Shown one piece after another: positions 1-5,482 of a stretch of 6,863 nt of DNA. Numbering within the stretch: position 1 is the stretch's first letter; each line of letters starts with the position of its first letter. Both the position numbers and the translations under genes were made by a program. The notes under the pieces are model-generated. The model saw nothing but the letters and a program-made list of their open reading frames with translations. It searched no databases and was not told the origin of the DNA. Source of the DNA: Euryarchaeota archaeon UBA226 (GTDB lineage: Archaea > Thermoplasmatota > Poseidoniia > Poseidoniales > Poseidoniaceae); contig DAWL01000135.1 of the NCBI GenBank assembly GCA_002505935.1, forward strand, positions 1 to 6,863, read 5' to 3'.

Positions 1-87
1 GTGTCCGCGGTGCAATGGTTGGAAACGGCCTAAGACTACGATTGCAGGTTCAGGCTTCTCGCTTGGCGCTGATGGGATCATCTCCAT
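1..87 (-). CDS. Nucleotidyltransferase (NadM-like NMN adenylyltransferase), N-terminal 29 codons
   Basis: This is the beginning of a leftward gene that runs off the left edge of the window. Reading the minus strand from the ATG at 87-85 gives a short Pro/Glu/Ser leader, then a hydrophobic beta strand (AIVVL) and GRFQPLHRGH at residues 20-29. That is the G-R-F-Q-P-x-H-x-G-H nucleotide-binding signature of the HIGH-type nucleotidyltransferase superfamily, best known from archaeal NadM and the NadR/NudE-type NMN adenylyltransferases, which join NMN and ATP to make NAD. The leader of about 15 residues before the strand is longer than in typical NadM proteins, which begin almost directly at the strand. 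The start could also be the ATG at 81-79, or the ATG at 117-115, which directly follows an in-frame stop. A GGGGTGAT element at 98-91 lies 3 bases before the ATG at 87 and 9 bases before the one at 81. The gene begins about 10 bases after the aminotransferase stop on the same strand, so the two probably share a transcript. The superfamily is fairly secure; the exact substrate is inferred. Confidence 0.75.
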   Translation of the reverse strand, partial: MEMIPSAPSEKPEPAIVVLGRFQPLHRGH

Positions 88-90
88 ATC

Positions 91-98
91 ATCACCCC
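91..98 (-). promoter_or_regulatory. Ribosome binding site of the nucleotidyltransferase
   Basis: On the minus strand the sequence GGGGTGAT matches the GGTGAT end of the canonical AGGAGGTGAT anti-SD complement. It touches the stop codon of the upstream aminotransferase. It sits 3 bases before the ATG at 87 and 9 bases before the ATG at 81; the second spacing is closer to ideal. Confidence 0.5.
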
Positions 99-1330
99 TA
101 GAAGAATCCCTGTACATCTATTTCTTCGGAAATAGGCAGCCCTGATTCTCTGAAACAAATCAACATACGACGACAGCCTTCAATCATCTCTGCCTTACTG
201 GTTTCCCCCATCGAACCGATTCGAAACATTTTGCCCTTCAGGTGGTCTTGCGCCCCGATAACAAAGGTCTGATAATCGCTTTGAAGTCTACTTCGCCAAG
301 CATCATCGATTCCATCAGGATACATTAACGCAGTCACAGTATTCGACCTTTGATTCTCATCTGCTAAGAATTGGAAACCAAGACTTGCGAAGAGAGAACG
401 AACGCCTTCGGCTAACTCTCGGCATCTCTTCCACCTCTCTTGCAACCCTTCCTCAGCAAGAGTTCGCAACGAAGCCGCCCAACCCATACACAGATTGATT
501 GCAGGCGTCCAAGGAGTCTGATCATCATCGCCTTTTTTCAGCGCTGCTACAGCATCGAGATAGTAGGTTGGATTAGCCGAGCCTTGTTGTCTTCGACTAT
601 CGACCTGTGCGACCCATTCCTCGCTAACCGCAAGGGCTGCAATTCCAGAAGGCCCGGCAGTGCATTTCTGAGCGCCAACCACTACTGCCTCTACCCCCCA
701 CTTCTCAGGGTGAACCGGTAGGCCACCAACACTGGTTATCGCATCTAACAAGAAGGAAACATTGTGTTTCTTACACAGTTCAGACAATGCTTCTGCATCT
801 TGAGTAATCCCTGTACTGGTTTCATTGTGGCAAATGATCAATGCCTCGAAATCTCCCGATTGCAGGTGTTCTCCAACCACATTCAAGTCGAATGCCTTGC
901 CCCAATCATATCTCAAATGAGTACAATCACAATAGCGTGAGGCGATCTCTGCGACTCTTTCACCAAATTTTCCGTTGCTCGGAACCAATACCTTGTCATG
1001 CTGAGAAAAGCGGTTTGCAATCGCCATTTCAGTTGCTGCAGTTCCACTTCCTGAAACTACGATGACCCTGTATCCATCTTCACCAGTCCATGACTCCTCG
1101 CTTCTTTGTGCAATCGAAGGCGAGAGATTGAAAGCTAATCTCAACAGACTGTTCAATTCTGCCATAACATCTCGGAACTCTGGACCCCTAGCCGTCATCA
1201 CAGGTTTCGACATGGCTGAGAGTACTGAATCATTCATTCGCACAGGGCCGGGAACCAAGAAACAGACTCCATCCTCAAGGTGCCCTGCCATGATGCTGCG
1301 CTTGTCAATCAAGTCCTTGAATACACCCAT
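98..1330 (-). CDS. Class V PLP-dependent aminotransferase (alanine-glyoxylate / serine-pyruvate type)
   Basis: A soluble fold-type I aminotransferase that uses pyridoxal phosphate to move amino groups. Family members act on alanine, serine, aspartate or phosphoserine with glyoxylate, pyruvate or 2-oxoglutarate, and the sequence does not settle the substrate. Numbering from the ATG at 1330 (410 residues), visible marks are the N-terminal VPGPV with MTARGPEF where the family usually has a sHR-x-x-EF segment; SGSGTAATE, the phosphate/PLP-binding turn, at about 93-101; HNETSTG at about 168-174; DAITSVGG at about 196-203, whose Asp should contact the PLP ring nitrogen; GAQKCTAGPSG at about 219-229, with Lys222 as the Schiff-base lysine; and a C-terminal FRIGSMGE, the usual RIGxMG. 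The open frame extends to 1399, but that Cys-rich extension overlaps pdxT and is unlikely. An alternative ATG at 1291 (397 residues) would leave more room for divergent promoters; neither start has a clear Shine-Dalgarno, and a leaderless message is possible. It is divergent from pdxT and upstream of a nucleotidyltransferase. Confidence 0.9.
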   Translation of the reverse strand: MGVFKDLIDKRSIMAGHLEDGVCFLVPGPVRMNDSVLSAMSKPVMTARGPEFRDVMAELNSLLRLAFNLSPSIAQRSEESWTGEDGYRVIVVSGSGTAATEMAIANRFSQHDKVLVPSNGKFGERVAEIASRYCDCTHLRYDWGKAFDLNVVGEHLQSGDFEALIICHNETSTGITQDAEALSELCKKHNVSFLLDAITSVGGLPVHPEKWGVEAVVVGAQKCTAGPSGIAALAVSEEWVAQVDSRRQQGSANPTYYLDAVAALKKGDDDQTPWTPAINLCMGWAASLRTLAEEGLQERWKRCRELAEGVRSLFASLGFQFLADENQRSNTVTALMYPDGIDDAWRSRLQSDYQTFVIGAQDHLKGKMFRIGSMGETSKAEMIEGCRRMLICFRESGLPISEEIDVQGFF

Positions 1331-1374
1331 CGGTGAACAAGAGGATTGATGTTGTACAGCGTCTGCGGCGCAAC

Positions 1375-1971
1375 ATGGTGCTTCGCATCGGCATTGCAAT
1401 GCTACAAGGTGCTAGAGAAGAACATGCAAGCGCCATAGATTCAGCCGCCAAAGAAATGGCACTGGATGTAGATATAGTCGAGTTGAGAAATTCGCACGAC
1501 ATAGCCAATCTAGATGCCCTAGTACTACCAGGTGGTGAATCGACAACTATGCGCTTAGCAAGCAAGTATAGAGGTCTGCTTGAAGGCATATTCGAATGGA
1601 TAGAAAGTAATCCAGAATCGCCAGTCATGGGTACTTGCGCTGGTGCGATTCTGCTTTGCCAACCGGGAAATGGCAGGGAACCATTCCTGAATGCTGAGAT
1701 ATCACGCAATTCCTTTGGTAGGCAAGTTGATTCATTTCAAGCGGCATTGAATGTCGAATTGGACGGTGAAAGTAGCGATTACCCTGGAGTTTTCATTCGC
1801 GCACCAAGGTTCGAATCAAATGAAGAACAGGCCGTCGCATATCTCAATGAGGAAGTGGTTGGATTGACAAAAGGCAACAGGATGGCGTTGACCTTCCACC
1901 CAGAACTTACCGAAGATTTGAGATTCCACCGATGGTTGTTGAAACGTGCAAATGAAGGGGCGGTGAACTAA
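1375..1971 (+). CDS. pdxT: Pyridoxal 5'-phosphate synthase glutaminase subunit PdxT
   Basis: Class I-like glutamine amidotransferase that hydrolyses glutamine and channels ammonia to PdxS in the DXP-independent vitamin B6 pathway. The 198-residue product matches the usual PdxT length. It shows the N-terminal IGIAMLQGAREEH, LPGGESTTMR at 51-60, the nucleophile Cys88 in GTCAGA, RNSFGRQVDSF at 111-121, VFIRAP at 139-144, and the catalytic dyad His175 and Glu177 in FHPELTED. The catalytic triad is complete, so an active enzyme is expected. The ATG at 1375 is chosen because family proteins begin only a few residues before this beta strand; an in-frame GTG at 1333 would add 14 basic residues not seen in the family. 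No Shine-Dalgarno precedes 1375, which fits a leaderless transcript. The stop shares one base with the start of the radical SAM gene (TAATG). The partner pdxS is not nearby. Confidence 0.96.
   Translation: MVLRIGIAMLQGAREEHASAIDSAAKEMALDVDIVELRNSHDIANLDALVLPGGESTTMRLASKYRGLLEGIFEWIESNPESPVMGTCAGAILLCQPGNGREPFLNAEISRNSFGRQVDSFQAALNVELDGESSDYPGVFIRAPRFESNEEQAVAYLNEEVVGLTKGNRMALTFHPELTEDLRFHRWLLKRANEGAVN
1962..1966 (+). promoter_or_regulatory. Ribosome binding site of the radical SAM gene
   Basis: GGTGA inside the last codons of pdxT, 4 bases before the ATG at 1971. With the TAATG stop/start overlap it suggests translational coupling of pdxT and the radical SAM gene. Confidence 0.45.
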
Positions 1972-3101
1972 TGCGTCTGAAGATGGCTTCTGCAGTCGAT
2001 TCGCCCGAAGAAAACGAGGCCGTCGGTTGTGTTCAATGTCAAAAAGGTAGCAAATTGGTACTCTTCGTCACTGGTCATTGCCATTGGATGTGCGATTATT
2101 GCCCTTTATCCGAAAATCGTAGAGAAGTGGATGTCATGTTTGCCAATGAACGTCCATGTACTAGCCTAGACGAGGTCATTGAAGAAGCCCGGGCAATGAA
2201 CGCAACCGGAACGGGAATCACTGGAGGTGACCCACTGATGGCTCGCGAACAAAGCCTTGAGGCAATTCGCAGATTAAAGCAGGAATTTGGCGAAGCGCAT
2301 CACATTCACATGTACACCAGCATACCATTCCCTGAACATCAAGCAAGTGATTTTGCTGAAGCAGGCCTAGATGAAATTCGATTTCACCTGTTGAATCTTG
2401 AATTGACCAAGTACCTTGCAATCATCAAAGCCTGTGAAGTCGCAGGTATAGAGGTAGGAATAGAATTACCAGCTGATCCAGATGAGGAAGAAAGATTGTT
2501 TGAGTTGTTGGAAGAACTACGACACACCGAAATCACCTTTCTGAATCTCAACGAACTGGAAATAACAACTGGAAATCAGGCAGAAATGGAACTAAGGGGG
2601 TTCAATCTATCTTCTGAGATGACTGCTGGAGCAGAAGGTTCGAGGGAGTTGGCGATTCAACTCAAGAATAGAGTCGAAGCCGCAGAACATGGACTTCCTG
2701 ACCCCCTCGATAATTCGATGAGAGAAAAGTATGGCTACCATCTGAAATTTTGCACCGCCTCATACAAGGATGCTGGACAACTAAGGGCGCGCTTCAGACG
2801 TAGAGCAGGCCAGACATTGGCACCACATGAACAACTCACCGAAGATGATACCATCATGTTTGGAGCACTGTATTCATCCCAAACATTATGCGAAAATGAC
2901 CAGCAAGAACTCATTGAGGTTACGGGAATTTCTCCGGAGTGGTTACGTATTGACCTCGATAATGAGAGAATCGAAATGCCGGTGGATTTGGCTGAAGAAC
3001 TATCGGAGATGGTCAATGCACCGGTAGCAATCGTGGAAGTACATCCTACTCATGAAAGGCTGGAAGTCTCACTGGTCTGGTTGAATGATCATAGACCATG
3101 A
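1971..3101 (+). CDS. Radical SAM protein, archaeal PflA-related uncharacterised family (COG2108-like)
   Basis: A 376-residue soluble protein predicted to bind a [4Fe-4S] cluster and cleave S-adenosylmethionine to a 5'-deoxyadenosyl radical. The cluster motif is Cys37-x3-Cys41-x2-Cys44 (CHWMCDYC), preceded by the strand KLVLFVTGH, and GITGGDP at 82-88 is the SAM-binding GGxP-type motif. HHIHMYTS at 110-117 and EIRFHLLN at 135-142 look like later strands of the partial TIM barrel. Two features go beyond the minimal radical SAM core: a Cys20-x2-Cys23 pair in front of the cluster motif and an isolated Cys261 in HLKFCTASYKDAGQLR, which could hold a second metal site (inference). I recognise the combination GCVQCxKGxKLVLFVTGxC plus the FCxxxxKDxxQLR segment as an archaeal family annotated as related to pyruvate formate-lyase activating enzymes; its substrate is unknown. 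No glycyl radical enzyme lies in the window. The final ~60 residues (ISPEWLRIDLDNERIEMP onward) form a separate small alpha/beta region. The start overlaps the pdxT stop by one base; an alternative ATG lies at 1983. The 3' end overlaps the convergent neighbour by 13 bases. Confidence 0.88.
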   Translation: MRLKMASAVDSPEENEAVGCVQCQKGSKLVLFVTGHCHWMCDYCPLSENRREVDVMFANERPCTSLDEVIEEARAMNATGTGITGGDPLMAREQSLEAIRRLKQEFGEAHHIHMYTSIPFPEHQASDFAEAGLDEIRFHLLNLELTKYLAIIKACEVAGIEVGIELPADPDEEERLFELLEELRHTEITFLNLNELEITTGNQAEMELRGFNLSSEMTAGAEGSRELAIQLKNRVEAAEHGLPDPLDNSMREKYGYHLKFCTASYKDAGQLRARFRRRAGQTLAPHEQLTEDDTIMFGALYSSQTLCENDQQELIEVTGISPEWLRIDLDNERIEMPVDLAEELSEMVNAPVAIVEVHPTHERLEVSLVWLNDHRP

Positions 3102-3772
3102 GCAAGAATATGCGCAAGGTTGAACACGTCAAGACCCCATTTGTCAGAGTTCATGTGCTCCCTCCCCAACAATATGAAGACTCCTTCTTGCTGTGCCGTA
3201 ACAAGGGCGTGGTGTAAAAGCCGTGAACTTCGTTGATGAGCATCCATGGTCGGTAAAATATGCGGGTCGGCATTCTCATCCAACGTGGCTTCCAATTCCT
3301 CCCTCCTACGCATCCAATCTAGAATTACAGATTCTGAATATTCGTTTTCATTCAATTTGAGTGCGGCTGAACTAGCATCCTTCCATACTTGGCTGGAATA
3401 CAATTCGTTCACATCATCTACGTTCCTTTCAATCAATGTTTCAAGATAAATGAAAGAGCGGCCTTCCCAGACCTCCCAATGCCCAAGACTTGCCCATTGT
3501 GCACAAAGGAGTAAACAATCACATGCATCGGAAGATGTTATTCCTTGCAGAGATGAATGAAGCGAGGCATCTTTGTCTACCTCATTATCATCAAACCAAT
3601 CCAATAATTCGGCAGAGACATCGATATCAAATGGCCGTTCAAGCCTTGAGTCTGCAGCAACCCGAGGCAAACTATTGGACTCAAGTGCAGAAATCAAGCC
3701 GCTGACCTGCATCTGTAGCAGTTCGTTCAACCCCTCGCGGGCGACTAGATTCAGAACCATGTCAATGCCCAT
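3089..3772 (-). CDS. Uncharacterised 227-aa protein
   Basis: I do not recognise this protein. It is acidic, mostly helical by appearance, soluble, with no signal peptide or membrane segment. Residues 1-31 form an amphipathic helix (MVLNLVAREGLNELLQ), 44-69 are Asp/Glu rich, 84-90 contain three cysteines in CDCLLLC, a Trp-rich stretch (WASLGHWEVWEG) spans 93-104, and the C-terminal part has paired histidines (LLHH at 185-188) and a GVFILLG strand. The cysteines and histidines might bind metal, but no known motif is formed. It follows the 112-aa gene after 30 bases on the same strand and overlaps the radical SAM gene end-to-end by 13 bases. The 5' end is odd: the ATG at 3772 has no ribosome binding site, while a strong GAGGTGA at 3804-3798 points to an ATG at 3794 in another frame. 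Other possible starts are the ATG at 3760 or an N-terminus joined by a one-base shift. Expression as a protein is likely given the long frame and co-directional partner; function unknown. Confidence 0.7.
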   Translation of the reverse strand: MGIDMVLNLVAREGLNELLQMQVSGLISALESNSLPRVAADSRLERPFDIDVSAELLDWFDDNEVDKDASLHSSLQGITSSDACDCLLLCAQWASLGHWEVWEGRSFIYLETLIERNVDDVNELYSSQVWKDASSAALKLNENEYSESVILDWMRRREELEATLDENADPHILPTMDAHQRSSRLLHHALVTAQQEGVFILLGREHMNSDKWGLDVFNLAHILAHGL

Positions 3773-3797
3773 GAGCGGGCGAGTGCAGTTTCATGTT

Positions 3798-3804
3798 TCA
3801 CCTC
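3798..3804 (-). promoter_or_regulatory. Strong Shine-Dalgarno upstream of the 227-aa gene
   Basis: GAGGTGA on the minus strand overlaps the stop codon of the 112-aa gene. It lies 3 bases before an ATG at 3794-3792 that opens only a 10-codon frame (MKLHSPAHGH, stop at 3764-3762), and 25 bases before the ATG at 3772 that opens the long frame. The mismatch between the best ribosome site and the long frame may mean an indel or a coupled mini-frame. Confidence 0.55.
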
Positions 3805-4141
3805 ATCGGATGACGCCGTTGTAGACATTATGCATGAAACAGCGCTGAAAATAATCTTTCACCATCTCTAGTTTGGGCTCGACTTCATCAGTAAAACCGA
3901 GGCATGATTTACCAATTCTTGCATATTCTAATTCCCCAGCAAGACTAGGATCTTCGTATAGTGGCATAGAATATATCCCAACATGCTTCTTCTGTACTAC
4001 CAATGAAATAAACGGCCGACCAGTACTTGTTGCAAGACGGTAGTATCCTGGTTCATCCTTTACTATCACCATGTCGGCTTCATATTTCTCAAGGAGAGTT
4101 CGAAGGCTCGACCACAATGGTGCTAATTCGGGATTCTTCAC
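3803..4141 (-). CDS. Small DUF1801-like (YdhG-type) protein, 112 aa
   Basis: A small soluble alpha/beta protein. The order is an N-terminal helix (LWSSLRTLLEKYEADM), a strand pair VIVKDEPGYYRLAT, the segment RPFISLVVQKKHVGIYSMPLYEDP at about 42-65, then ARIGKSCLGFTDEVEPKLEMVKDYFQRCF at about 74-102. The middle and end resemble a widespread family of about 110-130 residues, commonly labelled DUF1801-like, in which a strand ending in a MPVY-type sequence is followed by GKSCxxF and a closing helix. The biochemical role of that family is not established; some relatives are described as iron-related YdhG/frataxin-like proteins, which should not be transferred here. The start codon is a GTG at 4141-4139, chosen because no ATG occurs in frame upstream and the N-terminal helix matches the family's start; GGTGG lies 3 bases before it. 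The gene diverges from the DRG GTPase across 65 bases and probably leads a two-gene unit with the 227-aa protein. Confidence 0.72.
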   Translation of the reverse strand: MKNPELAPLWSSLRTLLEKYEADMVIVKDEPGYYRLATSTGRPFISLVVQKKHVGIYSMPLYEDPSLAGELEYARIGKSCLGFTDEVEPKLEMVKDYFQRCFMHNVYNGVIR

Positions 4142-4206
4142 GCACCACCGACAAAGGCGACAGTCTTCAAGTGCATCCTCTGACCCGAGGCGGCTGAGGG
4201 TTCTGT

Positions 4207-5325
4207 ATGGCGACCATCGAAGAGCAGATCAAAGCCATTCAGGCTGAGATTGACAAGACTCAGAAGAACAAAGCCACTGAACATCATATCGGCCGCCTTA
4301 AAGCAAAGATTGCCAAACTCAAGATCACCCGCGAAAAAGCACAGGCCCATGCCAAGGCAAGTGGGGGAGGAAAGGGGTTTGAAGTCAAGAAAAGTGGAGA
4401 TGCTAGCGTCGCACTCGTGGGCTTTCCCTCAGTAGGTAAGTCGACTCTCATCTCACAAGTGACCGACGCAAAATCAGAAACCGCAGGGTACGCATTCACC
4501 ACCCTAACCTGTATTCCTGGAGTGATGGAACATCGAGGTGCTAAGATTCAGATTCTCGACCTTCCGGGATTGATCAAAGGTGCGGCAGATGGCAAGGGAA
4601 GGGGTAGAGAAATTCTCAATGTCATCCGTTCTTCTGACATGGTTCTGTACATCGTCGACCCCTTTCAAGATGCACATTTCAGAGTACTACACAGGGAACT
4701 CGAACTCGCAGGTATGCGATTGAATCAGGCCAAACCTGCCGTATTCATCTCTAGAACCGAACGTGGAGGAATAGATGTCAGAAGTACCGTTGAGCAGACG
4801 CACCTAACGGATGAGCAGATTGGAGATATCATTCGAGACTTCGGTTATACATCCGCCATCGTCACTCTCAGAGTTGATGTCACGGCAGACCAAATCGTCG
4901 ACGTGCTAGCAGGAAATCGTGTCTATTCCAAAGCAGTGGTGGCGATAAATAAGATCGATATCGCAACTGAAAATGAAATCACACGGGCTGAGAAATCCTT
5001 GCCACAAGGCTGGCCACTTATGCGCATCTCTGCATTCAAAGGAACTGGATTGGAAGACCTGAAAGATTTCATCTACGACAATCTTGGGTTCATGAGAGTA
5101 TTCCTCAAACCGCAAGGGCAGGAAGCGGACATGGTTGAACCACTTATCGTCAAAGACACCAGCACCGTTCAGGAAGTATGCAACAGTCTACACCGAGACT
5201 TTGTGCGCAAATTCAGATTTGCAAGAGTCAAGGGCCCTTCGGCTAAATTCGATTGGCAACGAGTTGGTCTGGACCATCTCCTGAAGGATGGAGACCTATT
5301 GACAATAATTACAAGAAAATCTTGA
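4207..5325 (+). CDS. DRG-family GTP-binding protein with TGS domain (archaeal Rbg/Drg)
   Basis: A cytoplasmic TRAFAC-class GTPase of the Obg-related DRG family, conserved in archaea and eukaryotes and linked in eukaryotes to translating ribosomes. The 372-residue length is typical. The order is an N-terminal helical region with the DRG hallmark KNKATEHHIGRLKAKIAKLK at 20-39; a Gly-rich linker GGGKGFEVKKSGDASVALVG; G1 GFPSVGKST at 72-80; the switch I segment AGYAFTTLT at 93-101; G3 DLPG at 118-121 followed by GLIKGAADGKGRGREIL; the DRG-specific insertion at about 175-240; G4 NKID at 248-251; G5 SAFKG at 275-279; and a TGS domain from about 296 to 370 (MRVFLKPQG ... LKDGDLLTII). All nucleotide-binding motifs are intact. 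GAGG at 4196-4199 sits 7 bases before the ATG, supporting this start. The gene stands alone: a divergent small gene lies upstream and a gap of about 155 bases separates it from metK. Confidence 0.96.
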   Translation: MATIEEQIKAIQAEIDKTQKNKATEHHIGRLKAKIAKLKITREKAQAHAKASGGGKGFEVKKSGDASVALVGFPSVGKSTLISQVTDAKSETAGYAFTTLTCIPGVMEHRGAKIQILDLPGLIKGAADGKGRGREILNVIRSSDMVLYIVDPFQDAHFRVLHRELELAGMRLNQAKPAVFISRTERGGIDVRSTVEQTHLTDEQIGDIIRDFGYTSAIVTLRVDVTADQIVDVLAGNRVYSKAVVAINKIDIATENEITRAEKSLPQGWPLMRISAFKGTGLEDLKDFIYDNLGFMRVFLKPQGQEADMVEPLIVKDTSTVQEVCNSLHRDFVRKFRFARVKGPSAKFDWQRVGLDHLLKDGDLLTIITRKS

Positions 5326-5482
5326 ACTCTTCTAATTTACTTCATCATCTGTAAATCGCAGAAAGTACCTACAAATGCACTGAAGAAATGATGTATTTTG
5401 GTGAACCTATCTTTGTCTGCAAAATAGTAGGACTAAGTATCAAGCCGAGTCATTGAAAAGGTGGAACAAAGTCGCCAACTCG
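5326..5482 (+). promoter_or_regulatory. Intergenic region with probable metK-ahcY promoter
   Basis: The longest gap in the window and visibly more A/T rich than the flanking genes. Just after the DRG stop a pyrimidine-rich stretch (around 5326-5350) could help end transcription, but there is no long T run and no clear hairpin. The best TATA-like element is GCAAAATAG around 5419-5427, which would place transcription start near 5450, giving a short leader before the ATG at 5483. A second A/T stretch, TATTTT, lies at about 5394-5399. I see no SAM riboswitch fold. Assignments are by eye and weak. Confidence 0.3.

Noticed and set aside
2..145. Plus-strand open frame beginning with CPRCNGWKRP, which looks like a zinc-ribbon tail
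   Set aside because: It overlaps the 3' end of the aminotransferase by some 45 bases and lies antisense to the GRFQPLHRGH nucleotidyltransferase start, which is a far stronger signal.
440..1349. Several plus-strand open frames of 74-95 codons opposite the aminotransferase
   Set aside because: They are antisense to a well-supported gene and show no protein-like motifs.
1333..1374. GTG start for pdxT adding 14 residues
   Set aside because: PdxT proteins begin right at the first strand (IGIAMLQG), and the extension is not family-like.
1331..1399. Cys-rich N-terminal extension of the aminotransferase up to 1399
   Set aside because: It would overlap pdxT's start and coding sequence, and its residues do not resemble the family.
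1305..1709. 134-codon open frame antisense to pdxT
   Set aside because: It lies opposite a gene with an intact catalytic triad, and its Ser/Arg-rich composition is that of a shadow frame.
4138..4176. Twelve-codon minus-strand frame MHLKTVAFVGGA ending at the GTG start of the 112-aa gene
   Set aside because: The TGA overlaps the GTG, so coupling or an indel is conceivable, but the AGAGG touches its ATG with no spacing and the DUF1801-like protein already has a family-like N-terminus without it.
5326..5482. SAM-responsive riboswitch before metK
   Set aside because: No convincing stems or conserved SAM-aptamer segments were visible, and these are not expected in archaea.
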